From: Paulownia fortunei
Taxonomy: Eukaryota; Streptophyta; Magnoliopsida; Lamiales; Paulowniaceae
Direction: 5' to 3'
NCBI GenBank assembly: GCA_019321725.1
Contig: CM033108.1
Span: 4,782,001 to 4,846,000, forward strand
DNA length: 64,000 nt
Shown piece by piece: positions 12,573-27,860 of the stretch. Every line of letters starts with the position of its first letter. The first letter of the stretch is position 1. Below the pieces are notes generated by a model. It did no database searches and was not told where the DNA came from. It saw only the letters and a program-made list of their open reading frames with translations. A program made the position numbers and the translations under genes.

Positions 12573-15500
12573 GTAAGTATCTTCAGTTTAATGGCAGTAG
12601 CATGTAATCATTACAAAAGACTTTATTTTTGGAAATTCAATAGCACTGTTAGGAAATTTGGAAGCCAATTAAGTTCTTTCTGGAATCTTATAATTCATCC
12701 GACCTGCAAGCGTAATTGCGATTTTAGAAATTTCTAGGATGATATTTTTATGGAAATTATAGGATAATAGGATTTGTAGCTATTATGATGAAAACATGAA
12801 TTTGGAATGTCAAACTTAGTGCAATGACCACTGTGGTTTGGAGAATTAGAACAGAACCCAATGTTGCAAAATTTAGGAATCAGATCATTACACATATTGT
12901 AAGAAAAGTTGCTATATTGTCAGCCACTCGCTTTAGTGCAGCAACGTGCCATAAAATTTGCAAAGTAGAAAGCTCAAGATATTTAACATGATGCTCCGAT
13001 TTCCACTAAATATTGTAAAATTGAAATCGAGCAAATATTGTTGAGTTTAAGAATTTGATACCTATTGTAATTCTTATTGCTATATTGTCGTAGTTATTCA
13101 CTTTTGTGCAACCAGTGTGCCACAAAAACATTTGCAAAATAGCTCACTGTACATATATAACATGATACTCAGAGTTTTTGTAACTTTGTTGTTATAATAA
13201 AAAATCTCATGTATATATTTCTTCTAAGTCATTTATATAATTAAGAATATTGAATTTTCTTGAACTGCACTGAAGCATTGATCCTTGTCTTGCTGGATCC
13301 CATGCTTAAGCAGATGTAAAATTATGGCAAGGCCTACAACAAGTTATTTGTTGTGGGTTTAGGCAATGTGGGTTGGACGATCTTTGCTTATCATTTGACT
13401 CTCCCTGCCATTTGCGCTTTTTGAATTACCTAACTCAAACCCTCCCCTACAGATCATTGAGGCTGTAATTTGTGGTTTTCTTTGGTTGGTCAGCTTGGAT
13501 GGTTCTTTTTTTCTTTTTTTTTTTTGCAGTTTGGACCTTCTCACAGTTAGCCTTTCCACTTTCACTATGGGTTGAGAGTGAGTCAGCAAATGAGCAGATT
13601 ATGGCTATACAAGGATGACTTCTCAATTTTATTTTCCTTTTTCGTAAAGACTGGAATTGATTGTGAAAATGACTTCTTCAATATTATGTTTTTTTCCCGC
13701 ACAAAGCAACTAAAGTATATTGCGGTCTTGTCGGCAGCAGTTTGTTAACACTTAAACCATGCTCGACAAAACAATTATGGTTTTGTTCTGATGAACTAGA
13801 GACTGACCAAATTCACCCTATGGTCGCGTGGTTTTGGTTGCACTGATCAGTTGGGTGGTTTTCTTGCACCGCATTAGTGTTTTCTTTTCTTTTTTTTTTT
13901 TTCCGCATCAAATGTAATAATTGTGTTTATTTTTCTTTCTCTATCTTCTCCATGGAGTTTGCTCTACTTTAAACTTTTAATCCCCATTGGTCTCTGCGGT
14001 CCTATGTAAATATGGTAGAGATTGAATTCTTTGATTGAAAGATGTCACACAAAATTTAGTTCGATTCTATTTTGTAGTTTTACCATTGGATGCTTAATCT
14101 AGTTTGAAGAAATTTGAATGGAAAATCCATTACTAGTATGCCTCTTTTTAAAGTATTGAACAATGCGTTATAGATGGATCTCTGATTGGTTAACTTTCTT
14201 AGTATCCTTTTGACTCTCTTTAGATTTTTGTGAATTTTAATCTGTATTCAGTTAGTGTCTTGGCCTAAGCCAACTATTTGCAGTCCAACATTTAGATCAT
14301 GAATAAGCAAATAAACTGTGGGGCCACAAATCCAAGGTGACTTCATACTTTCTAGTTATCTAACAGCTAATTCATGGATTAGAAAGCTGATGAAACTTTT
14401 GTAAAGAAAATTGTCACCCGAGGTGTTTTTGGCAGAAGATTTTGGCTGATGGTGTTGTTGTTGGTTGATGAAGGAAGATATGGTGGAGAGGTGATATATT
14501 TTCTTCTCTGGATTCAAAATCTATGTAAGAGAAAGAGAGGATGGTAGAATGACTGGAAAGGTGCCAATTGCAGATGGTTGAGTAGCTGTAGATTTTTTTA
14601 AGAAGCAAAATAAGAAAAAGACATGATGCAGAATTGGATGAGTAAGATGAAACTTAAAAGTTTCTTGCTTTATGCAGGACTTTGTTTTGGTTAATTTTTT
14701 ATTTACTCATATGTCAAAAGGAGTAAAAAGGGTGGAAGGGACTCAATCTGTGGTGCTGGGCTATAACTTAGATACTACTTATCATCGAGCTTCCGTATTA
14801 GACTTATTGAAGTTTCCTAAAAATTAATTACACACATGTATGTATTTGTATATATGTATTTATATTATTTCTTAGTTGTTGCTCTAATAGATTCTCACTC
14901 AGTTAATTTCTCTTTTTGACTCTCCCAAGGCCGTATCTGCACCCTAACCCACCGTCTGTGGCTTAGTTTATTGCGTGAAATTTTCTAAGTACCTGATGAC
15001 AAGCATTGCTATTTTCTCGTTGCTATTCTTTTCTCCTATAGTGTGTCCACTTTTCGGATAGATTCCCGGGAACTTGAGGCTTATTTACGTGTTTTTCTTC
15101 AACCTATGGCAATGTATATATGCAAAAACTAGTCGAAGAGCTGATGACATTCTATGAAGGGAAATGGAAGAGCAAATAAACATGTATACCTTTAATGCAT
15201 TTGTTTAATGTTTCATTTCTTAGCAGATGGCAAGTTACTGCTCTCTTTCTGTAAAATCTTAGCAGTAAAGAGACCCTTTTTACATTTTCTTTTCTTGATT
15301 TTCCTGTTCTTCTCTATTTAACTTTGAATCCCATTTACAGTTTCCATTTTGCGTCATCTGCTTGATTTCCTTTTTTGTGTAATTGACTTCTTAAAATAGT
15401 TAAAGCAGTTTATGCTTGCTGTTCATTTAGACAAAAATTGTTTTTACTTATACCTAAAATTGTGTCTATTCTTTCATTTCCTATACAGAATAAGTGGTAT

Positions 15501-16446
15501 GCCAACAATCTCCTTTTTATGAAGTTTCAGGAATTATATTAAAGAGGTTGCTTCTTCTTTTGATGCTACGTATTGGATTTCTACAATCTGGAACCTGGAC
15601 CATTGCTGCCTTTTCATTCATTTTACTAAAATAATCTTTTTGTATTTTATGCTCTCTACCTTTTCAAGTTTTAGGTATAGATTCTTGTGATCTCAAGTCA
15701 CATTGACTATGTTGAGTGACCTGTTCCTTTTGATATGCTTAAGTTAAATTACACGACTTGAAGCTGTCAAATTGTTGATTTTTTCAACTGAAGAATGGTG
15801 TCAACTGTAATCAAATTACAATAACCAGTATGTATCATTCTATTGCATCATAAGAGGGATATTGCTATGTTTTCTTTTTGCCTAAGATTTTGTCAATGGC
15901 AGTATAGGCGTTTTAGTTGCACATCTTCCTTCTTTATGGATTCTTCAACTCAATTATAGATTATGTAATCTTGAAACCCGTTTAGTATTTGTGTTATATG
16001 CACTTACTTTATTAGATGTTGGAGAATATGGAGGAGATTACCATTTTTTCTTGGTTAGCAAATTGACAGTGCTTAGTGTATGTTTTAATTGTGTGTCTAT
16101 TTGTCAAATTTCTCATTATATACACTTAGTGGTGTATTGACAGTCTCTGTTGTTCGATTTAGTAATGCCCCTAAGGATGTCGTGCCAACTTTCCTGTAAT
16201 TTTTTAGGGATTCAGTAATCGTGTGTGAGATTTTTATAATTTTTAACTCCATCCACCCCTGAAATTTTATACGTTCCTCTAGAATAATACACTTACTTTA
16301 TATGAATGACTGGCGATTATTCCAAGTTGAAACAGATGTCTGACAGTTTGATTATAAATATAGATCTGTTTACTGGGGAAACTATTGTTGGTTATTACAG
16401 GTGAATGACTTATTGAGGTTATTATATCAGCTAGTTAATTTGGCAA

Positions 16447-20782
<4,336 letters not shown>

Positions 20783-21250
20783 TTCCTCCAAGTACTAGAT
20801 GAACCATCTAGTGTTCTTTATGGACGTAATGTTTCTTCTCTTGCCACCATTCATACCCTTGTTCACCTTGCGTGTTGTTGCTTTGTATTAGTATTACCTT
20901 GTTTTGTAAAAGCAGATCTAGGGAAGTGCTATTAACTAATTGCCCAAACCTTATTGGGTATTATGGTTTGTCCTGTTTTCTTTGTGGCCTAGAGATAGTA
21001 ACCTCATGTGGATAATGATGACTGTTTATCTAAATGAACTTCTTGTTGTTGAGATTCATACTCCGCCTTATGAAGGATGCGAATGTCCATTTTCTAGCAT
21101 ATGGATTTACACTTCATTTCCAACTAATGGTTGTGTTATGGGAATCGAGACCTGATCATTTAGGTGTAACAATGTGTATCTTCGTTTTGGTCCTCTTTCC
21201 TCTTATTTGCTGGCATTGAGACTACCGAATAGCTTAGTTCTTTCTACATG
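20783..21250 (+). terminator. Kinase 3' UTR region
   Basis: Non-coding, T-rich sequence follows the stop codon. I cannot fix the polyadenylation site. Confidence 0.35.
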
Positions 21251-22099
21251 ACTCGGGCACTCTGTAGAATATGTTGCTAGACCTAGATATAATCCGTGTC
21301 ATATCTATAATAGTTGCAGAAGGATTCATTAGCTGTGCTCCTGATTATCTTTGAGATGCAATGTTCTTATTGCGGGAGCTTTGGAGTTCTCTGCCTTCAT
21401 TTACTTTTGTAATGTTAACAAATAACGTTCTAAACAATACTTACTAAGCTTTTTAAAAGTGTTGATTTTTTTAGATTTTGGAAAAGGGGTTTGTAGTAAA
21501 AGTGGGGAATGCTTGAAAAATAGTTAGAAATATTGATAATGAGGGAAGATAATGTTTGTTAGCAAAATAATTTATGCTTGAAATTATTTAGGAAAAAATT
21601 AAAATGCTTTTATACTGAATATTCTTTCTTAATTTTTCTCTTCATCTTCTCTTTTTTCCTCATTTTTTTGGTTATTTTCTCTCTTCATTCTTTCTTCTCC
21701 TTTTCTATTTTCTTATTTTCTTGTTCTTGTTCTTGTTCCTTTCTTCTCCTCCTTATATTCCATTTTTTTTCTTTATTTTCTTCTCATGATGGATTTCCAA
21801 ATTCATTCGCATTATTAGAATGGCAATAGGTGGGTTCAAATTTAGTTCAATTTTTTTAAATACGGAATGGATTCTGTATAGATAAATGATCCAATAAAAT
21901 CTGCCCCATATATATATATATATGTATGTAAAGCTAAATCCACCAATGGGGGAGTCTTAATTTATCTGCCGAAAGGATGCAAACTGTGTGGAGGAAGATT
22001 TTTTGGAACAATTCCTATGATCATCATAAACCGATGATGGATAGCCAATCAAATATTTTTTCTTTAGCCATTGGAAATGTTTTGCCATCGGCCTTTTGC
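21251..22099. other. Intergenic, pyrimidine-rich spacer
   Basis: No gene is supported. A long CT-rich block lies at about 21620-21785 and an (AT)n tract at about 21908-21923. The ORF across the CT block is low-complexity Phe/Ser/Leu and is not taken as a gene. Confidence 0.45.
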
Positions 22100-22225
22100 C
22101 TAAATCCCCCTCCTAGATCAACACCAAAGCATTGCCGGAGATCAAGTGGTCGAAGATGGCACAAATTAGGCATGTTTTTAGCAACTGCCAGTGCATACTC
22201 ATTACCATGTGGTCCTTCCATAAGC
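22100..22225 (-). pseudogene. Remnant of an F-box/LRR (SKIP19/FBL23-like) gene
   Basis: The minus strand reads NEYALAVAKNMPNLCHL followed almost at once by LDLRQCFGVDLGG. Both pieces resemble the last leucine-rich repeats of plant SKIP19-like F-box proteins, where AIAxxMPxLRHL and LDLRQCFNVDL are normally separated by about 25 residues (the LFGN..LxxILDGCPHLE part). This looks like an internal deletion joining two repeats. No F-box and no other repeat is visible, so it is a fossil of a substrate adaptor of SCF ubiquitin ligases. The match is from family memory, and the piece is short. Confidence 0.6.
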
Positions 22226-22417
22226 TCAACATCTTTTGATTCTTCCATGTGTGGTTGGTGGGAGGGCGTGGACGTGCGGTGCGGTGTGGAGTGACTGAAG
22301 CAAGGGCGGCAGGTGGGCGAAGGAGGCGCGATGAATGATGCTTGGAAAATAGAGAAAAAAAATTTTAAATTATATGGGTGGGGTGATCTTTTAATCGAGG
22401 CGAGACAGAATAAGCAA

Positions 22418-22447
22418 CGGATCAATTTTTTTTTTTTTTTTTTTTTT
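22418..22447. repeat. Poly-T tract
   Basis: A run of about twenty T precedes the C-rich block. It could be a reverse-oriented poly(A) tail, but I could not show a matching retroposed element. Confidence 0.6.
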
Positions 22448-22519
22448 ACGGAGCGGTGCAGATAATAAACCCATTTTTTCTTGACGGAAAGGGTCGAATT
22501 TGGTTAAGTTGTCCCAAAT

Positions 22520-22735
22520 CCACCCCCTTATCATTTCTATTCACCACCAGCACCCACATACCCTTAACCCCCCCATCAGCCATAGCTAACAAACCCTCGC
22601 AATCGACCGCCAGCAACCCCACTTCCCTAACCTCCCGATGCAACCCCATCTCCCCATGCTCCCCCTTCCCACTATTATAATTCCCCCCTCCCCCCAACCA
22701 ACCAACGACTCCTTCCCCACCCCCAACCCAGGTTT
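22520..22735. other. C-rich, strand-asymmetric block
   Basis: Over about 215 bp the plus strand is dominated by C with very little G (runs such as CCCCCCATCAGCC and CCCCCCTCCCCCCAACC) inside an AT-rich spacer. Both strands are open for 74-83 codons, but the peptides are low-complexity Pro/Ser/Thr or Gly-rich. I do not call a gene. Confidence 0.5.
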
Positions 22736-22739
22736 GGGC

Positions 22740-23590
22740 ATTTCATTTGGCCGCGGCGAAATGAAAATTGTTGGTGAACAAAGTAGGATTTCCTAGTTTG
22801 AGGGGTTCAAAATTGAATTAATGACAACATTAGAAGGTAAAATTGTCCTAAATAACTTTGAGATAATTATAAAAATGCCAAAAGCTCTTAAAATTGTATA
22901 CCTAACTCTTTCTAATTTTAATTATTTTTTGTTTTTTAAAAGCCAAGTAGAAGTACTAACTCTTTCTAGTTTAAATATTATTTGTTTTTTCAAAGCCAAG
23001 TAGAAGTAAAAGCGAGCAAATACTCTCCACCTATTTTTCTAAAGTTAAAAATCGAAAAGCAATTTTTAAAAACTGTTGCAAACAGTAGCGTACTGTGAGT
23101 ATTATTTGCATCATATGATGTGATTGATTTATAACATATGATTTGACTTACGCTTATTCATTACAGTAATGTTCAAATCTTATATGAGATATGACTATTA
23201 TTAAGAAACTCATTTCAGTATTATTACTTTCAATATTTTTCCCCCTTTATAAGAAATTACTTTTGTACTCATTGAAATCTTGTGTCAACTAAAATAAGAG
23301 TTTGCTTGGTTTGATAATAGCATGGATAATGATAGATGACCACAGGTTATATGTTTGATACATAGTGCTATGATTATGCATTCAAATGTTTGGAATCATT
23401 GATTCTATTCATGATTTATCAATTTCCTTCTTTTCGTCCATTAAAATATCATTTTCTTTCTAATTTAATTTCAGAATATTCAATGTTCTAATATCATGGC
23501 TGCGTAACGCAATGTGCAACACTAATTATTTACATCAATTTGCATGCTTACAACTCCACCTAAAATTAAAAAAGTATTATTATTTACTCT
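22740..23590. other. AT-rich spacer
   Basis: I see no gene. A short imperfect direct repeat (TAACTCTTTCTA..TTTTTAAAGCCAAGTAGAAGTA-like) occurs at about 22903-23010. Confidence 0.4.
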
Positions 23591-23593
23591 ACA

Positions 23594-23800
23594 AGGGGTG
23601 ACCAAGTTGGTGGAGGAAAGTTGCGCAAAGTGTCATATCTCGAGTTCGAATTCCTTTTCAATATTTTCTCAACCGAATTTGTTGCATCGGTTTTACCTAG
23701 TGCGGTTTACCTGATTGGTGTGATTTGCAGGTTATTGCATTAGTTCGAGGTTTACCCAATATGCATCAAAATGGTAGCAGTTGTGGGTTTTCGTCATTAA
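23594..23800 (+). mobile_element. Probable tRNA-derived SINE
   Basis: The 5' part has a tRNA-like A box (GTGACCAAGTTGG, about 23598-23610) and B box (GAGTTCGAATTCC, about 23642-23654) at tRNA-like spacing. The 3' part ends GGTAGCAGTTGTGGGTTTTCG followed by an (AT)n tail, as in several plant SINE families. No clear target duplication was found. A tRNA gene is unlikely, because the body extends about 150 bp past the B box and shows no acceptor stem. Confidence 0.62.
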
Positions 23801-23829
23801 AATATATATATATATATATATATTATTCT

Positions 23830-25390
23830 GCATAGAATTAAGTATTTAGGTGAATATTCATTCCTTTCCATCACCACCACCCCCACCTATCCTCATCCGG
23901 GTCACCCCACTGTTGCCCAAGACAGTTTCTTATTTTTGTGGGGTTCATTTTAAATTCATTTGGAAGCCCAGTTTTATATATAATCATCATCAAAATGTTA
24001 TCCACGTCCAATTTTAAATGTACCAATTACCTTTTTCCAGCTTAAGACTAAGCAAGCTGAATAAGCAAAAAGATTGAGAAATCAGAATCTGAACAAAGAA
24101 GTACCACCATTGGAAACCTAAAGAGGACAACTCTATTATTGAAGCACTTGTAAATGCTTTCTATTGGTCAAAGCCTAATGTGCAAAACATGATAAATTGG
24201 AATAAATGATAGGTGTTGAGTGATGTTAGCTAGTCTTTATTTCTTTTTCATTTTTTTTAATTTTAATATGAAATCATTGTTGTTAAGTCAATTGAATATA
24301 TTTTGAAAAAAATAATATCCTCAAGTTTGGCCTAATTTAAAAAAAAATATCAATTATTTTTCTAAATTACAAATAACTTTTTGAGGTACCATTGAGATTT
24401 GTGTCTATTTTACAAATACTCATTAGGAGGTTCAATTTGTAAAATAAAAATAAATAGCAAATATACATTTGTAATTTACAAATTTAAATGAGTTTTTTAT
24501 GTAAATAATCTAAACCTTATTTTTTGTAAATTACCCTTAATATTTTCCAGTCAATGGGAGGTGAAAAAAATGTGAAGAATCAATGATGACATGCAACATT
24601 TCTCTTTTGTCATTTTGACAAGTTTCTGTTCTTCAATTTAGATGTTGCCATTTATCTTTTCTGCAAGTGAAGCATCCAAAAGATTTATCCTATTATGTAC
24701 AACTTAATCAATGACTCGTAACATTTTTGTAGACCCTGCAATTTGTTAATTAACACCCTTAATTGTTAATTTCCAGTGCAAGGTTACACCAGCAATCTTA
24801 CTTAAAAGATGATTAATGGCAAGATCACATGAAATTTCATTTGCTACAGTTCTTGGCTCAGGTAGTTTTTCAATCTTTCCAACTCAAAACTGTAAAGTGA
24901 ATTCCAAGAAATGGATGTGTAACTGTACCAAACAATAACAAGTCCCATCAGCAAGACAGAAACCAAAAACTTTTTCCAGTTGAAAATACTTCTCTAAGGA
25001 ACGGATCAGTGGGAAAGAAAAGGTAGGAGTTGAGGTTTTGACATTATTACTGCTATCTGATATCAACTTATCACACCATTTTCTTTTGCTTTCTTGATTT
25101 AGAATGCACCTTTGGAGGCTCCACATTCTTACCAGAAAAGCCATTCTCCAAATGGCATTGGTCGGTTTTGATGGGTACTATAATAATTAGTAAATTGTAG
25201 TGTGCAAACCGACCCCGAAAAGCAGCTACTTCCACTGAGAATTCCTTGTATAAAATGTGCGTTTCAATCAACCATAAGCAAGAACTGAGCAAGTTGTTGA
25301 CATGCTGCTCTAAGTGGTCACAGGGCACAACTTCATCGACTTCCCGGAACGTGGGTGCCTTCACTCTCAAAGCCTAAAATCTATAGCAGC
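23830..25390. other. Spacer upstream of the polygalacturonase
   Basis: No gene is supported. ORFs at 24884-25370 on the minus strand have no family features. This stretch probably holds the polygalacturonase promoter. Confidence 0.45.
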
Positions 25391-25557
25391 TACTAATATT
25401 GACAAAAATTGATCATTCTCAGAACTCAAGTTTCCATCGGTTCATTCAATCTCAACAGCATCATTTTCAAAAGCTAGTAACTAGACATTGCCTAGGATTG
25501 CATGCGCCTGTTACAGAAGTGGCCAACTTGTTTAGTTTCTTTTTCTTGATTTTGTCC

Positions 25558-25565
25558 TATATAAA
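25558..25565 (+). promoter_or_regulatory. TATA box-like site before the polygalacturonase
   Basis: TATATAAA lies only 32 bases before the chosen ATG. If it is the functional TATA box, the 5' UTR would be just a few bases, so either the leader is unusually short or a farther promoter is used. Confidence 0.45.
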
Positions 25566-25596
25566 CCTCAGTACAAGGAGAAAAACTAGGCTCATC

Positions 25597-27739
25597 ATGG
25601 ATTCCAACCGATATTTTGTCGTGCTTTTCGCTATCCCCTTATGCTTTTTTGCTCTTTCAGCTCAATGTAGGCCTTTTCAGCACTCAAAACTGTCACATTA
25701 TCGCATACTATCTCAAATTTCGGCATCACCTTCTCCTGCACCCGAGGCTTCTGAGCCGCCGGCTTCACATCAAGATTCGTCGGATTCAGCAGCAGTTTTC
25801 AGTGTACTGTCTTATGGTGCTGTGGGAGATGGTGTTGCTGATGACACACAAGCATTTAAAACGGCTTGGGATGCCGCTTGCCAAGCTGATGATTCTGCTG
25901 TTTTTCTTGTTCCTAAGCACTATACTTTCATGATTCAGTCTTCAATTTTCACTGGCCCCTGTAAAAATGGACTAGTTTTTCTGGTATGTTCACATTTTTG
26001 TTAGTCTAATGCTTTTTCCAAAGGTTGTAAGGATTGCATATTGAATGTTTTGTTGTGCTTCTTGTTGGCTAAAGATTGAAGGAAGTTTAATGCCACCAGA
26101 CGGGCCTGATTCGTGGCCAAAAAATTACAGCAAGCGACAATGGCTAGTTTTTTATAGGATCAATGGAATGTCAATGCAAGGAGGTGGACTAATAGATGGA
26201 AGAGGAGAAAAGTGGTGGAATCTCCCCTGCAAACCACACAGAGTAACTTACTTTTCGTCATCAAAATTTATTCAACTTTTTAACTTTTTCTAGCATCATT
26301 TAACTTACTATTTATGTCAATGAAACAGGGCATAAATGGAACAACTCTACCTGGTCCTTGTGATAGTCCAGTTGTAAGTCCACAACACTTTATATCAAAA
26401 CAATAATTGTCTCCTATGTTAATAATCAATAAACACTCACTGACAAAAAGTTGTTCTTTTCCTTCATTTTCAGGCCATAAGGTTTTTTTGGAGCTCCAAT
26501 TTGACAGTACAAGGGCTTAAGATCAAGAACAGCCCACAATTCCATTTCCGGTTTGATAGCTGCCATGATGTCCACATCGACTCACTGTATATAAAATCAC
26601 CATCTGGAAGTCCGAATACTGATGGAATTCACGTGGAAAACAGCAACGATGTGAAGATATATAACTCAGTCATTTCTAATGGTAAAACTCCTCAAGAAGC
26701 TCTTATGAAGTTTCACCCAATTTCATCAATTTCTGTTGTGCTTATTATAAAGTTATGTTGATATAATTGAGAGCTTTCATGTAGGTGATGACTGTGTATC
26801 CATTGGAGCTGGTTCTTATAATGTAGATATAAGGAATATAACTTGTGGTCCTAGTCATGGAATAAGGTACATTCTTTGGACATTTCTTATGAATCCCCTC
26901 TTTTCTAAGTTCATTTTAAACTAATATTTATATCCAAAAGATTGCAATTTCCAACCTTAGTTGACACAACCACTACCATGATTTGAGAATAAAGGCATTG
27001 AGGTACAAAAGTTGCCCTCTTCTACCAACCAACAATCTAATATTTGTGCCCCCCCCAACCCAACCCAACCACCAAAAAAAGCAAAGAAGTTGCTCCATTC
27101 CTTGTGTTTTCTTGATTTTTCATACGACATTAGAACAGTTAGATCACTAGGCTCATGATCCAACAATTCAAATATCCACAGACCATCTAGGAATTACACG
27201 TGTTATAAGTTTAATATAAGGTACCATCTTGATGCAGCATTGGCAGCCTAGGCATCAAGAACTCGAGGGCATGCGTTTCAAACATAACGGTGACAGATTC
27301 AGTCATCAAGCATTCTGACAATGGAGTTCGGATCAAAACATGGCAAGGTGGATTTGGAGCTGTATCAAAGGTTGCCTTCAATAACATCCACATGGACACG
27401 GTCCGGAACCCCATCATCATAGACCAATACTACTGCAGCAATAAGGCCTGCTTGAATCAAACTTCAGCAGTCTACATTACTGATATTTCCTACACAAATA
27501 TCAAAGGCACTTATGATGTAAGAAGCCCTCCAATGCACTTAGCCTGCAGTGACACAGTTCCATGCACTAATATCACCCTTTATGATGTGGAGTTATTTCC
27601 TGCTCAAGGGCAGAAAATCTTGGACCCTTTCTGCTGGAATGCATATGGAGATATCAAGACACTCACAGTTCCACCAATCTTCTGCCTGATGGAGGGATTC
27701 CCCCAGTCTTTACCAAGTAACGATGTTGATAAATGTTAA
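25597..27739 (+). CDS. Secreted polygalacturonase, GH28 (At1g48100-like clade)
   Basis: This enzyme hydrolyses alpha-1,4 bonds of homogalacturonan in the cell wall. Exons are 25597-25983, 26075-26242, 26329-26373, 26474-26681, 26785-26866 and 27238-27739; all junctions are GT-AG and the joined frame gives 463 residues. Residues 1-24 form a signal peptide ([20 protein letters not shown]). A Pro/Ser-rich stretch ([17 protein letters not shown]) follows, then the beta-helix beginning [20 protein letters not shown]. Catalytic motifs are NTDG near residues 248-251, GDD at 270-272, CGPSHGIS with H294, and RIK at 328-330. The usual G before the histidine is S here. The C-terminus [20 protein letters not shown] carries conserved cysteines. 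The start is chosen because the signal peptide begins there; upstream codons in the same frame have no signal character. The exon 1/2 junction (NGLVFL|IEGS) differs from the usual NIVFQ.DG. Confidence 0.93.
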
Positions 27740-27860
27740 AACATTTGTTAGGATCATGAGATAACTAAGTAAACTTAACCATAGTAGCTATACTTGTATT
27801 GTACCAAAATTATGAAACATCTTGTTCTAGAGCAACAAATTAATAAAATGTTGCTTAGAC
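27740..27860 (+). terminator. Polygalacturonase 3' UTR
   Basis: AATAAA at about 27842-27847, about 100 bases after the stop codon, is a plausible polyadenylation signal. Confidence 0.45.

Noticed and set aside
21578..21829. 83-codon ORF in a CT-rich block
   Set aside because: Phe/Ser/Leu low-complexity translation of a pyrimidine tract.
22024..22425. 133-codon minus-strand ORF as an intact F-box protein
   Set aside because: Only two fused LRR pieces match; there is no F-box, and the flanking residues are low-complexity.
23594..23660. tRNA gene
   Set aside because: A and B boxes are present but no acceptor-stem pairing or 3' end; better explained as a SINE.
24300..24545. Possible MITE with TTACAAAT/ATTTGTAA repeats
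   Set aside because: Short AT-rich inverted matches are present, but I could not define ends or a target duplication.
25399..25596. Upstream extension of the polygalacturonase start
   Set aside because: The signal peptide begins at 25597; upstream codons have no signal or conserved character, and a TATA box lies between.
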